Made by a program: the position numbers and the translations under genes
Assembly: GCF_004124275.1 (NCBI RefSeq)
Contig: NZ_CP027218.1
Span: 4,609,001-4,673,000, forward strand
DNA from: Pseudomonas sp. DTU12.3
GTDB lineage: Bacteria; Pseudomonadota; Gammaproteobacteria; Pseudomonadales; Pseudomonadaceae
DNA length: 64,000 nt
Direction of reading: 5' to 3'
The notes under the pieces: generated by a model
Databases searched by the model: none
Seen by the model: only the letters and a program-made list of their open reading frames with translations
What the model was told of the DNA's origin: nothing
In this document: piece after piece, positions 1 through 8,509 of the stretch
Numbering within the stretch: position 1 is the first letter of the stretch
Layout of the letters: the number at the start of each line of letters is the position of its first letter

Positions 1-377
1 CGGTCAGCGAGGCGGCGGCTCAGGGCGATCGCTCGGAAAACGCCGAGTACACCTACGGTAAAAAGATGCTGCGCGAGATCGACAGTCGCGTACGCTTCCT
101 CACCAAACGCCTGGAAGCACTCAAGGTGGTCAGCGAAAAGCCCAGCGATCCGAACAAGGTCTACTTCGGCGCTTGGGTGACCATCGAAGACGAAGACGGC
201 AAGCAATCGCGCTACCGCATCGTCGGCCCGGATGAACTGGATCTGAAACTGGGCCTGATCAGCATCGACTCGCCTCTGGCCCGCGCCCTGATCGGTAAGG
301 CGCTGGACGCCGAAGTGCGGGTGCAGACGCCGACCGGTGAGCAACTCGTCTACATCGTGGCGATCGATTACCCGTAA
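1..377 (+). CDS. greB: Transcription elongation factor GreB (5' end missing)
   Basis: GreB enters the secondary channel of stalled RNA polymerase and stimulates cleavage of the backtracked transcript. The reading frame is open from base 3 and begins inside the N-terminal coiled coil (GDRSENAEYTYGKK), continues through LREIDSRVRFLTKRLEALKVV, and then enters the C-terminal FKBP-like domain with the family ending (PTGEQLVYIVAIDYP). GreB rather than GreA is favoured by the SRVRFL/RLEALKVV pattern and the IDYP-type end. About 125 codons are present and the first roughly 30-40 lie outside the window. It converges on the small unknown gene that follows. Confidence 0.93.
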   Translation, partial: VSEAAAQGDRSENAEYTYGKKMLREIDSRVRFLTKRLEALKVVSEKPSDPNKVYFGAWVTIEDEDGKQSRYRIVGPDELDLKLGLISIDSPLARALIGKALDAEVRVQTPTGEQLVYIVAIDYP

Positions 378-383
378 AGCCTG

Positions 384-692
384 TCAGCGGCGGGTGATCA
401 ACCCCTGCCGCGCGACGCGGACCAGTTGCTTGATCATTTCCGGGGCGTCTTCAGTGTTGGGTGCCTGAATCACCGCCAGATCGAAACTGTCACTGGCAAA
501 ACGCGCCAGCGATTCACCGTGTTCAACGAACTGGATCAGGAAGGCCGCAGGGCCGCCGCTGCGACGTGGCCAGCCATCCAGATAACGCAACAGCGTCGGC
601 TGGTGTTTGCCGCCAAGCAGGATTTTCGGGTTGCGCTGGGTGATATGTGCCGTGATCGGCGCGGGACGTGCTGGAGGGCGTAGTGCATTCAT
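384..692 (-). CDS. Small hypothetical protein
   Basis: A 102-residue protein that I do not recognise. The start is taken at the ATG at 692 (MNALRPP); a TTG seven codons upstream is also possible. It is rich in Arg and Pro at the N-terminus. The second half (DSFDLAVIQAPN, then LVRVARQGLI) loosely resembles the last strands of a Rossmann or methyltransferase fold, but no SAM-binding glycine motif is present, so it could be a degenerate or shortened relative. No signal peptide or membrane segment is visible. It lies only 6 bases from the greB stop in convergent orientation and has no operon partner. Coding status is supported mainly by the clean frame and context. Confidence 0.55.
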   Translation of the reverse strand: MNALRPPARPAPITAHITQRNPKILLGGKHQPTLLRYLDGWPRRSGGPAAFLIQFVEHGESLARFASDSFDLAVIQAPNTEDAPEMIKQLVRVARQGLITRR

Positions 693-895
693 CGTGTCGT
701 GTCTCTGCCTCAAAAGTCTGCATGGCAGGTGAGAGGCAACACCGAACCAGCGCTTTAGCGGTATTTCGAAGCCCTGTTCCGGCTTCTGACGGCAACTGTT
801 CTAGTCACCTGGCGCCCCGCAAGTAGCTGTTTAAATCGGCGCATGAGCAACATCCTAGAGAACGTGACCGATCAGTGTCAAGAATCAGCCGCAAC
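693..895. other. Intergenic region without a recognised gene
   Basis: About 200 bases between the small hypothetical gene and the doxX terminator. It is expected to hold the promoter of the minus-strand gene at 384-692. I see no convincing promoter hexamers, repeat or RNA gene. Confidence 0.4.
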
Positions 896-924
896 AAAAA
901 AGGCCCGCACAATGCGGGCCTTTT
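896..924 (-). terminator. Rho-independent terminator of the doxX gene
   Basis: A 7-bp GC stem (GGCCCGC/GCGGGCC) with a short loop is flanked by A and T runs. It lies 17 bases past the doxX stop. Read on the minus strand the stem is followed by a T-run. Confidence 0.85.
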
Positions 925-940
925 GCTTGAGCCAGAGCGC

Positions 941-1375
941 TTAACCGGCGATGGCGCGATCCACCGAAAGCTTGCCGGCACCTTCGATCAGCACCGCGAG
1001 GCTGCCACCGAGCAGGGCCAGAGCGAACTCGTAACCGTTGTTGGCCATGAACAGACCGTTGCCGATGTGCACGGTGAAGATTGCCACCAGCGACAGGAAG
1101 GTCAGGCCCAACGCCGCCGGGCGTACCAGCAGACCGATGATCAAGGCCAGACCGGCGAAGAACTCGGTACCGCCGGCCAAAGTGGCCATGACATAACCCG
1201 GGTGCAGACCGATGCTGTCCATGTATTGCGCGGTGCCCGCCAGACCGTACCCACCAAACAGACCGAAGAGTTTCTGCGAACCGTGAGCGGCGAAGATCAC
1301 GCCGACGGCGATGCGCAGAATGGTCAGACCGTAACCGGCGCGGGTGAACAGTACCTTGTTGATCAGAGAGCTCAT
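941..1375 (-). CDS. DoxX family membrane protein
   Basis: A 144-residue integral membrane protein of the DoxX family. The family has four transmembrane helices and its members are linked to redox or sulfur-compound handling, often without a proven reaction. Visible features are the N-terminal LRIAVGVIFAAHGSQKLFG segment typical of DoxX, an LAGGTEFFAGLALIIGLL helix, and two further hydrophobic stretches near residues 88-105 and 115-135. Length matches the family (130-150). The ATG at 1375 is the natural start. It is monocistronic, with its own terminator. The exact substrate cannot be read from the sequence. Confidence 0.85.
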   Translation of the reverse strand: MSSLINKVLFTRAGYGLTILRIAVGVIFAAHGSQKLFGLFGGYGLAGTAQYMDSIGLHPGYVMATLAGGTEFFAGLALIIGLLVRPAALGLTFLSLVAIFTVHIGNGLFMANNGYEFALALLGGSLAVLIEGAGKLSVDRAIAG

Positions 1376-1486
1376 GGTGCATTCCTTGTTTTGCGAGAAG
1401 TTATGTGTGTTGGTTGGCCGCTATATTAATCAGTAAACCAAATGTTAAAAGCGCAATTATTTCGCCATAACAATCAGTTTAGTTGA

Positions 1487-2908
1487 TCATTTGCGCGAGA
1501 CCACTTTCTGGCCTCCGGGCTCCAACGACTCCCGCTCCCGGTCGAACGCCAGGAAATACTTGTTCACGCTATTAACATAGCTGACGGGCCCCATTCCCAC
1601 CTGCTCCATGGCAATACGCTCAACCTGGAAGAACCACTGGTTCGGATTCAGCCCACGCCGCCGGGCTTCAGCGCGCATGCCCTGGACGCGTTCCGGGCCG
1701 ATGTTGTAGGCGGCCAGCGTGAAGGCCATGCGCTCGCGCTCGTTGAGTTTGGGGCTGTTGAAAAACTTGCGGCGGATCATCGCCAGATACTTGGCCCCGG
1801 CCTGCACGTTCGCATCGAGATTCTGGATGTTATTGACGCCGACACGCTGCGCGGCGGACGGTGTGATTTGCATCAGCCCGGTCGGGCCGCTGCCGCTGCG
1901 GGTACTGGGTTGCAGCGCGGATTCCTTGAACGCCAGCGCCGCCAGGTTCAGCCAATCCATGTTCTGCGCAGCGGCATGTTTCTGCAGGGTCGGACGCAGT
2001 TTTTCCAGGCGCTGGCGGTCGGCCTTGGCCAATGGATAGTGGACTTGATAGAGACGGCGGTAGATGCGCAGAAACGCTACATCCTCGTTCGAGGGCTTCT
2101 TGTAACCGCTGAGAAAGCGATCAATGCTCGCTCGCAGCATCGACGCATCACGACGCACGAACCAGTATTCCTCGCCCGGCTCGCTGATTATCAACTGCCG
2201 GTCGAAACGCAACTTCGGCAGGATCTTGCCCCATCGTTCGGCGATCGGTTGCTCGACAATCGTCAGATGAAAAATCCCGCCCTGGACCATCTCCAGCACG
2301 TCTTCGACGGCCAGTGTCGGATCGACCCATTCGATTTTGATCGGCGCCAGTTTGTGCAACGCCAGTTTCTGGTTGAGCTGACTGACCGCCTCCCCCGCCG
2401 CACTGCCGGTCGGCAACGCGAGGGTTTTACCGGAGAGTTGTTCGACCTTGGTGTAGCGTCGCTCGCCCTTGATGCCGACCAGCACCAGCGGCACGTTGCT
2501 GGCAATCGGTTCGCTGCTGGCGACCGCATGGCCCGCCTGCAGTTCGAGCAACTCGCCCGGCGCCACCAGATCACCCTCGCCGCGCTGCAAGGCGCCGAGC
2601 AATTGATCCTTGGCTTTGGGAATGATCTTGAGGGTGATTTCCTGGCCATCGCGGGCATGGCCATTGAGGTATTGCTCGAAGGCGCGCAGGCGATGGTATT
2701 CGACGCCGATGGCCTGGCCCTGGACTTCGCCGGAGCTGTTGCGGCTCTGATTGACCAGCACGCGCAGCACGCGGCTGCTGCGAATCTCCGAGAGGTCGCG
2801 CACCTTGGCGGCCGGCACCGCTTGCAGTGGCCCGGGCAGGCGCGCAACCGCCGTCATCGGCAGTAGCAACGAGGCACACAACAACAGCAAAATCGAGGGA
2901 CGAATCAT
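1487..2908 (-). CDS. MltF-type lytic transglycosylase with substrate-binding domain
   Basis: A 473-residue exported murein lytic transglycosylase. It would cleave the MurNAc-GlcNAc bond of peptidoglycan with formation of 1,6-anhydroMurNAc. The start at 2908 is chosen because it follows a GGAGAG ribosome site and opens a signal peptide (MIRPSILLLLCASLLLP...AVA). Residues about 35-290 form a SBP_bac_3 periplasmic binding module, and residues about 320-460 form the SLT domain. The catalytic Glu sits in AFKESAL, followed by GPTGLMQITPSAA and LAAYNIGPERV, all hallmarks of family 1 transglycosylases. This domain pairing is that of MltF. No lipobox cysteine is seen, so it is probably periplasmic or anchored by its N-terminal helix. 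The paralogue identity within Pseudomonas is not resolved. Confidence 0.88.
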   Translation of the reverse strand: MIRPSILLLLCASLLLPMTAVARLPGPLQAVPAAKVRDLSEIRSSRVLRVLVNQSRNSSGEVQGQAIGVEYHRLRAFEQYLNGHARDGQEITLKIIPKAKDQLLGALQRGEGDLVAPGELLELQAGHAVASSEPIASNVPLVLVGIKGERRYTKVEQLSGKTLALPTGSAAGEAVSQLNQKLALHKLAPIKIEWVDPTLAVEDVLEMVQGGIFHLTIVEQPIAERWGKILPKLRFDRQLIISEPGEEYWFVRRDASMLRASIDRFLSGYKKPSNEDVAFLRIYRRLYQVHYPLAKADRQRLEKLRPTLQKHAAAQNMDWLNLAALAFKESALQPSTRSGSGPTGLMQITPSAAQRVGVNNIQNLDANVQAGAKYLAMIRRKFFNSPKLNERERMAFTLAAYNIGPERVQGMRAEARRRGLNPNQWFFQVERIAMEQVGMGPVSYVNSVNKYFLAFDRERESLEPGGQKVVSRK

Positions 2909-3144
2909 CCACTCTCCGGAAAGAATACGGGGCAATTTCACCGCTGAACGGTCGAAATCACCGACGAAAACAGAGCGCCTGGAGCGCTGGCAACGTGCGA
3001 GAGACTGGCACAGTGATGGCATCGTTGCCAGACCGGCTTGCCTCGCGGCATCAAGAGACAGCTATAACTCGTTGTAGTTCTTGGCTTTTCTTCTGAATCT
3101 ACAGCTCTGGTATGCTTTCCGGCCTTCGGCCCGAGGTAGCAACC

Positions 3145-3951
3145 ATGCAACTCATCGATATCGGCGTCAACCTGACCAACCCAAGTTTCGCCGACAAACA
3201 CCAGGCCGTACTCGACCGCGCCTACGCCGCCGGGGTCTGCCAACTGGTGCTGACCGGCACCAGCGTCGAGGGTAGCGAGCAGGCCCTGGAGCTGTGCCAG
3301 CGACTCGATGAGAGCGGCCAGCGCCTGTTCGCCACCGCCGGTATTCACCCGCATTCGGCCAGTGACTGGAACGCCGACAGCGCCCGTCGCCTGCGCAGCC
3401 TGCTGAAGGAGTCCAGCGTCGTCGCCGTGGGTGAATGCGGGCTGGATTTCAATCGTGATTTCTCCCCGCGCCCGCAGCAGGAAAAAGTGCTCGAAGAGCA
3501 TTTGGCGTTAGCCGTTGAACTGCAATTGCCGGTGTTTTTGCACGAGCGCGATGCCAGTCAGCGCCTGCTGGAAATCCTCAAGGACTACCGCGATCAACTG
3601 CCCGCTGCGGTGGTGCACTGCTTCACCGGCGAGCAAAAGGCCTTGTTCAGCTACCTCGATCTGGATCTGCACATCGGCATTACCGGCTGGATCTGTGACG
3701 AGCGTCGCGGCACGCATTTGCATCCGCTGGTCAAGGAGATCAAGCGTGGACGGCTGATGCTGGAAAGCGACGCGCCCTATCTGCTGCCGCGCACCTTGCG
3801 GCCGAAGCCGAAGAACGGGCGTAACGAGCCGGCGTATCTGACAGAAGTGCTGCGTGAGGTGGCGTTGCATCGTGGCGAAAGCGAAGACGATCTGGCAGCG
3901 CACACGACGGCTTGCGCTCGCGCATTCTTCAATCTGCCGACATTGGTGTAA
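3145..3951 (+). CDS. tatD: TatD family metal-dependent hydrolase / DNase
   Basis: A 268-residue TatD-type amidohydrolase, a Mg2+-dependent 3'-5' exonuclease family acting on damaged or single-stranded nucleic acid. The start at 3145 follows a GAGG ribosome site and gives the canonical opening MQLIDIGVNL. Family landmarks are ATAGIHPHSA, VAVGECGLDFNRDFSP, the metal-binding LPVFLHERDA, VVHCFTG, and MLESDAPYLLPR, followed by the RNEP motif. Length is normal for the family. The gene stands alone, read away from the transglycosylase gene. The broader TatD group includes several paralogues per genome, so the symbol is the family name. Confidence 0.88.
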   Translation: MQLIDIGVNLTNPSFADKHQAVLDRAYAAGVCQLVLTGTSVEGSEQALELCQRLDESGQRLFATAGIHPHSASDWNADSARRLRSLLKESSVVAVGECGLDFNRDFSPRPQQEKVLEEHLALAVELQLPVFLHERDASQRLLEILKDYRDQLPAAVVHCFTGEQKALFSYLDLDLHIGITGWICDERRGTHLHPLVKEIKRGRLMLESDAPYLLPRTLRPKPKNGRNEPAYLTEVLREVALHRGESEDDLAAHTTACARAFFNLPTLV

Positions 3952-3956
3952 TTCGT

Positions 3957-4034
3957 AAAAGATCGCAGCCTTCGGCAGCTCCTACATTGGGATGGCGTAC
4001 CCCTGTAGGAGCTGCCGCAGGCTGCGATCTTTTA
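3957..4034. repeat. Paired REP element, family A
   Basis: Two inverted copies of a GATCGCAGCCTTCGGCAGCT-type unit, each ending CTCCTAC, with about 19 bases between them. It directly follows tatD and can fold into a long hairpin. Confidence 0.88.
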
Positions 4035-4126
4035 ATCTCTTGACCCACATCACCCCCCCCCTTCCTGCATAGCGGCACAATGCTGGCACCTTGCCGAAAC
4101 TGTTTCCGCTATCAGAGAAGACCTCC

Positions 4127-5608
4127 ATGGGTGCCTGGCTTAGCAATATCTCGCTGAAGTACAAATTCTGGGCGGTCAATGCCGTCGCCTTCGTCACTAC
4201 CCTGCTGCTGGTGTTGTACGCCGTACAACTCGAGCAACAGGCACGCAGCCACGCCTCGCAGGCATCTGCGCAAGCGCAGGCGCAATTGCTCAAGGCCTGG
4301 CCAGGCAGTCAGGCCCTGCCCAAAACTGATCAGGTGTTGACCTTCAAACGCGGTGAAGCGCCGCGCCTCAACGATCAACCGCTGCTGGAGATCACCGACA
4401 GCAACGGCTGGATCGAGATCAATCACATGCCGCTGTTTGGCGATAACCCATTGATGGGCGCCGAAGTGTTCAGCCGCGCCGATGGCCAACAGGTCGCCGT
4501 GATTGCTCATGGCCCGAGCCTGAGCCAGGTGTTCAGCGAGCGTTTTGCCAACTACGCGGTCGCGGTGTTTATTCTGATGCTGGCGATGCTCGGTGCTTCG
4601 CAACTGCTGATCCGTTTTCTGCTCAGTCAGCTCAACACCTTGAAGGACGTGATGCTCCACGTCGAGAAAAGCGGCGATCTTTCGGCCCGCGTGCCGTTGG
4701 CCGGTAGAGACGAAGTCGGGCAGATGGCCAATGCGTTCAACGCGATGCAGGCTGGTTATCAGCGCGTGGTCAGCACCGTGGCCAACACCGCCCGGCAACT
4801 GGATATCGGCGCGGCGCGGCTGGCGTCGAGCATGAACGAGGTGCGCCACGGCATGCTCGGCCAGCAAAGCGAAACCGATCAGGCCGCCACCGCGATCAAT
4901 GAAATGACCGCCACCGTCTACCACATCGCCCAACACGCCGGCGCCACCCGCGATCTGTCGCAGACTGCCGACGGCCTCGCCGGCAGCGGTCAGCAAGTGG
5001 TCGCCCGCGTGCAGCAGTCGATCGCCGGCCTGTCCAGCGGTGTGCAGCAGACAGCTGAGATGATTCAGCGTTTGGCCGAGGACAGCCAGAAGATCAACGG
5101 TGTGGTCAGCGTCATTCACAGCATTGCCGAGCAGACCAATCTGCTGGCCTTGAACGCTGCCATCGAAGCCGCTCGCGCCGGTGAGATGGGTCGGGGTTTT
5201 GCGGTGGTCGCCGATGAAGTGCGCAACCTCGCCAAACGAGTGCAGGCCTCGACCGACGAGATCACCACCATGGTTTCGGCGTTACAGGCCGGCACCCGCG
5301 ACGCGGTGGATTTCATGCAGGAAAGTTCGTACAAGGCTGACGATTGCGTGCAGCAAGCGCAGGAGGCCGGCGCAGCGCTGGCGGAAATCACCGGGGCGGT
5401 GGCGCAGATGCGCGAGAGCAACACGCAGATTGCCGTGGCGGCAGAGCAGCAGAGTCAGGTTGCGGAAGAGATGAACCGGGCGGTGGTGAGCATTCGCGAT
5501 GTGACAGAGAACACTGTGCAGCAGACGGTGGACTCGGCGACGACGAGTAATGAGCTGGCGACGTTGGCTGGAGAATTGAGCAAGGCGATTGGGCAGTTGA
5601 AGCTTTGA
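4127..5608 (+). CDS. Methyl-accepting chemotaxis protein
   Basis: A 493-residue chemoreceptor. Helix one spans residues about 12-33, followed by a short periplasmic region of about 110 residues, helix two at about 143-165, a HAMP linker (VPLAGRDEVGQMANAFNAM) and a long signalling coiled coil. The hairpin tip that contacts CheA/CheW is intact (EQTNLLALNAAIEAARAG, GRGFAVVADEVRNLAKR, near residues 335-370). The periplasmic region is small and does not match a dCACHE module, so the ligand is unknown. The ATG at 4127 was preferred to a TTG 12 codons upstream because it directly precedes the conserved amphipathic start. No C-terminal pentapeptide for CheR/CheB docking is seen. Confidence 0.93.
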   Translation: MGAWLSNISLKYKFWAVNAVAFVTTLLLVLYAVQLEQQARSHASQASAQAQAQLLKAWPGSQALPKTDQVLTFKRGEAPRLNDQPLLEITDSNGWIEINHMPLFGDNPLMGAEVFSRADGQQVAVIAHGPSLSQVFSERFANYAVAVFILMLAMLGASQLLIRFLLSQLNTLKDVMLHVEKSGDLSARVPLAGRDEVGQMANAFNAMQAGYQRVVSTVANTARQLDIGAARLASSMNEVRHGMLGQQSETDQAATAINEMTATVYHIAQHAGATRDLSQTADGLAGSGQQVVARVQQSIAGLSSGVQQTAEMIQRLAEDSQKINGVVSVIHSIAEQTNLLALNAAIEAARAGEMGRGFAVVADEVRNLAKRVQASTDEITTMVSALQAGTRDAVDFMQESSYKADDCVQQAQEAGAALAEITGAVAQMRESNTQIAVAAEQQSQVAEEMNRAVVSIRDVTENTVQQTVDSATTSNELATLAGELSKAIGQLKL

Positions 5609-5613
5609 AGATC

Positions 5614-5690
5614 AAAAGATCGCAGCCTTCGGCAGCTCCTACAGGTGTACGCATTTCAATGTAGGAGCTGCCGAAGGCTGCGATCTTTTT
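5614..5690. repeat. Paired REP element, family A
   Basis: The same inverted unit as after tatD, 5 bases downstream of the chemoreceptor stop. It may double as a transcript 3' end because the arms end in T and A runs. Confidence 0.88.
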
Positions 5691-5795
5691 TGCTCATCAC
5701 ACCTATCAGGCCAATAGCCAAGCTTGATTCGCCGCCCTCCGCGCCCCGGCCTATTCTTCAACCATGTGTTCAACATGGATCGAGGAGTAGTCATC

Positions 5796-6161
5796 ATGGG
5801 CAAACGTCACCCCAACCTTCCCGCGTGGCAATGGCGCGCGTACCCGAACAACCATCAGCACCCGACCAATCTGGTATTGCACCTGCTTGCCGTGCCGCTG
5901 TTCATCGTGGCGTTTTTGCTGATCGTTTCCGGCGTGTTCAGCCTGAGCCTGGCCAGCGTCGCCATCGGTGTGATCGGCATCATCGCCGCGTTGGGTCTGC
6001 AGCGTCACGGTCACAGCCTGGAGGCGCAAGCCTCCGAGCCGTTCAGTGATCGCAAAGATGCCGTGTCACGTTTGCTGGTCGAGCAGTTCCTGACCTTTCC
6101 AAGGTTTTTTCTCAGTGGCGGCTGGTGGCGCGCCTGGCGTGAGCGCCACCGTCGGCATTGA
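5796..6161 (+). CDS. Mpo1-like (DUF962) small membrane protein
   Basis: A 121-residue protein with two hydrophobic helices (residues about 25-47 and 51-68). It has an N-terminal NHQHPTNLVLHLLAVPL segment and a conserved-looking C-terminal part (QRHGHSLEAQASEPF, then RFFLSGGWWRAWR). The HxxHPxNxxLH pattern fits the DUF962/YGL010w group related to the yeast 2-hydroxy fatty-acid dioxygenase Mpo1. Pseudomonas homologues have sometimes been labelled terminase, which this sequence does not support. The start at 5796 follows GAGGAG. Its stop lies one base from the stop of the convergent thioesterase. The assignment is by motif impression, and enzymatic function is unproven. Confidence 0.65.
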   Translation: MGKRHPNLPAWQWRAYPNNHQHPTNLVLHLLAVPLFIVAFLLIVSGVFSLSLASVAIGVIGIIAALGLQRHGHSLEAQASEPFSDRKDAVSRLLVEQFLTFPRFFLSGGWWRAWRERHRRH

Positions 6162-6162
6162 T

Positions 6163-6957
6163 TCAGGCAAAGATCGTGACAGTCTGACGGCTCATGGCGA
6201 TCAGCTCACCTTCCGCGCTCCACAGCTTGGCGGCGGCATGCCCGTAGCCGTCGGCGGCGTATTCGGTTTCCACGCGATATTTGCACCAGTCCAGCGTACT
6301 CAATGGCCGCAACGGCTGAACGAATTCGATGGTCCAGGTCAGCGTGCTGCCCATGGCCGGTTTCTTCAGGTGCGGCAACAGCGACGGCGGCCAGGCGTCG
6401 ACCAGCGCGAGAATATGCGCCTCGCTCACCGGTTCTTCCTTGACGTCGCCGCGCAGGCGCACCCAACCGCCCATCTCCCGCGAATCGTTGCCGCTGAATG
6501 GCAGGCCACCGATGCTCCAGCGCATCGCCAGATGACGCATGAACTCCGGCAGAACACCTTTGATAAACGGCAGTTCCTGACATTCGTCCCAGTGTTTCAT
6601 CTGCGGGGCCGGCAGCGCTGCGACCGCCACCTCCGAGGCGCGCGAGGCACCGAAACTGCCTTGCACCAACGTCACGACCTGACCGTTCTGCACCGCCCGC
6701 CCCAGCACTTGGCTGACCGCTTTGCCTTCGCGCAGCACGTCGACTTCAAAGCGCACCGGCACGTCTGGCTCGACCGGGCCGACAAAGGTGATCGCCAGCG
6801 AACGCACGAGGCGATCGGCGGGCACCTTGGCGCGCATGGCTTCATATTGCAGCGCGGCGACCAGGCCACCGAAACTGGCGCGACCTTGAGCCCATTCGGC
6901 AGGAATGGTCAGTTCGGGATCGCGGCGGACGGCATCGAGCAGATCGCAAAAGCGCAT
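6163..6957 (-). CDS. Acyl-CoA thioesterase family protein (double hotdog)
   Basis: A 264-residue protein of the TesB-like or 4HBT_3 thioesterase group, expected to hydrolyse an acyl-CoA thioester in the cytoplasm. The first hotdog repeat (residues about 15-115) includes WAQGRASFGGLVAALQYEAM and the strand pattern RSLAITFVGPVEPDVPVRFEV. The second repeat (about 140-262) contains LALVDAWPPSLL, with the Asp in the usual catalytic position, and ends with a SRQTVTIFA strand. There is no signal peptide. It is a single gene, and its substrate chain length cannot be inferred. Confidence 0.83.
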   Translation of the reverse strand: MRFCDLLDAVRRDPELTIPAEWAQGRASFGGLVAALQYEAMRAKVPADRLVRSLAITFVGPVEPDVPVRFEVDVLREGKAVSQVLGRAVQNGQVVTLVQGSFGASRASEVAVAALPAPQMKHWDECQELPFIKGVLPEFMRHLAMRWSIGGLPFSGNDSREMGGWVRLRGDVKEEPVSEAHILALVDAWPPSLLPHLKKPAMGSTLTWTIEFVQPLRPLSTLDWCKYRVETEYAADGYGHAAAKLWSAEGELIAMSRQTVTIFA

Positions 6958-7065
6958 GGCAACCTCAGAAAACGAAAAGTGGATGCAGGGATCTTAACCA
7001 GCTCAAGACGGGGCCGCAGCGTCTATTCCGGTCAAAGAGACTGACAGATCAGACACCACGTCCGT

Positions 7066-7150
7066 GTAGGAGCTGCGGCAGGCTGCGATCTTTTGATGTT
7101 GATCTGTTTAAAAACAGGATCAACAGATCGCAGCCTGCGGCAGTTCCTAC
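7066..7150. repeat. Paired REP element, family A (tail-to-tail)
   Basis: Inverted copies with GTAGGAGCTGC at the left and GCAGTTCCTAC at the right, so the unit order is reversed relative to the copies at 3957 and 5614. The spacer also contains a smaller palindrome (TGATCTGTT/AACAGGATCA). Confidence 0.85.
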
Positions 7151-7166
7151 AGGGGATGTGTGGTTT

Positions 7167-7934
7167 TCAGGATTTGAAGCAGGTTGAGCTGAGTTTTTCG
7201 AGTACGCGATCAGCCTTGATTTCGGCTTTGATCATGGTCGCCTGCCACGTCGCCACGCAGGGCTGCAGATCTGTTTCGAGCTCGGCTTTCGCCAGCCATT
7301 GCCAGCAATCATGCCAGTCGCCCAGCGCGCCTTGCGCAGACTTCAAACGCGCCAATGCCGCTTGCGGCAGGCGATCCAGTTCGGGATAGGCTTCGATGCC
7401 ATAGCGCACCCGTTTGATCAGCAGACGCAGACGATGGCGGTCGTGCGCCGGATCACGCAGCGCTGCGCCGAGATTGTGCCATTGTTTGCCCAGGCGCTTT
7501 TCGATGCGCCGGTCCAGGCCCTTGAGCAGGCCTTGACGCTGAGAGGCACGCAGAAAGCGCGGGAAGGCGTCGAGAATCATCAGCAGCGAGGCCACTTCCG
7601 CACTCGCCGCCAGTGCCGGATAAGCTTCGGCCATCTGCGCCATGCGCCGTTGCGCAGCTTCCGGTTGCTGATGTTTCAGCAGATAGTCCGCAAGCACTTC
7701 GCAATCGCGCCACGGCGTAGTCAATTGGCCGACAGCGGACGCTGCGTCTTCGAGTTGCTCGACCCCCGGCAAACCGCGCAATGGCCGCAACAGGCTACGC
7801 AAGCGGCGTACCGTGGTGCGCAAATCGTGCAGCGCCTCGGGATCGGTGCGCGCGGTCAACCGCGCCTGACAGGCCAGCAAGCGCACCTCAAGGCTCAGGA
7901 CATGAGCCACCAAGCGGTCAACTAACGCAGACAT
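7167..7934 (-). CDS. CHAD domain protein
   Basis: A 255-residue protein consisting almost entirely of a CHAD domain, an alpha-helical module rich in conserved His, Arg and Lys that binds inorganic polyphosphate. Visible landmarks are LHDLRTTVRRLRSLLRPLRG (residues about 36-55) and the second-half HRLRLLIKRVRYGIEAYP and ALGDWHDC motifs. Start at 7934 follows GGGAG. There is no partner CYTH triphosphatase domain and no adjacent ppk or ppx gene. The role may be targeting to polyphosphate granules. Confidence 0.85.
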   Translation of the reverse strand: MSALVDRLVAHVLSLEVRLLACQARLTARTDPEALHDLRTTVRRLRSLLRPLRGLPGVEQLEDAASAVGQLTTPWRDCEVLADYLLKHQQPEAAQRRMAQMAEAYPALAASAEVASLLMILDAFPRFLRASQRQGLLKGLDRRIEKRLGKQWHNLGAALRDPAHDRHRLRLLIKRVRYGIEAYPELDRLPQAALARLKSAQGALGDWHDCWQWLAKAELETDLQPCVATWQATMIKAEIKADRVLEKLSSTCFKS

Positions 7935-8013
7935 CTCTTGCTCCCGTATCAAATGGCCTGGGGGATGAGTCTGGCGCTTTGCCAAGCCTGCATCCTTGCT
8001 TCAGGTCAGCAGC

Positions 8014-8292
8014 TTAGCGCCCGGCGCGGGATTCGCGAATGTAGAAGCGCGCCTTCTCGGCTTTGCTGCTGCAGCCTTCGAACCCTTCAAATTGCTGTTG
8101 GGTTTTGGCTGCGGTCAACAGCGACAGCGCTTTGGAATAACTGACGGTGCCGGCAAAACCTTCGGCCTTGGCCAGATCCAGTTCATGCCAGGCGGCGTCG
8201 AGCTGGCTGCCACAACTGTCGCGGTAAGCGGTTTTACCGGCGCAACCGGCCAATGCCAGGGCAATCAACGGCACACAGATCCAGGCTTTCAT
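8014..8292 (-). CDS. Small predicted lipoprotein
   Basis: A 92-residue protein with a type II signal peptide. The lipobox LAGC lies near residue 17, so the mature protein would be about 76 residues and membrane-anchored. The mature part has three further cysteines and a helical pattern (AAWHELDLAKAEGFAG, LSLLTAAKTQQQFEGFEGC), ending in KARFYIRESRAGR. The start at 8292 follows a GAGG box. The family is seen in pseudomonads but I know no assigned function. The residue after the cysteine is Ala, which does not signal inner-membrane retention, so the outer membrane is likely. Confidence 0.75.
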   Translation of the reverse strand: MKAWICVPLIALALAGCAGKTAYRDSCGSQLDAAWHELDLAKAEGFAGTVSYSKALSLLTAAKTQQQFEGFEGCSSKAEKARFYIRESRAGR

Positions 8293-8509
8293 CACTCACA
8301 CCTCAAAGATTGGTCAACAGTCGTGCAGGTAAGACGGTCAGGCCGGGGAAAAGTGCCTTGCCGGCGGGTAAATCTGCGCTGGCGAAAAGGATAGCGCCGA
8401 AGGGTCACTGAGTATCGAAAAAACGACGTCAGCGGCGCACCCGACGACTTCGACGATTGAGCCGCCTGCCCGATGGGTGCATTGTGCAACCTTGTCGGGA
8501 GGAAGTTTG

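Noticed and set aside
3006..3021. Sigma-54-like TGGCACAGTGATGGCA before tatD
   Set aside because: Spacing is right but the -12 element is TGGC instead of TTGC and nothing known ties tatD to RpoN. Likely chance.
5796..6161. Phage terminase annotation for the Mpo1-like gene
   Set aside because: The protein is a small two-helix membrane protein with no ATPase or nuclease motif and no phage genes nearby.
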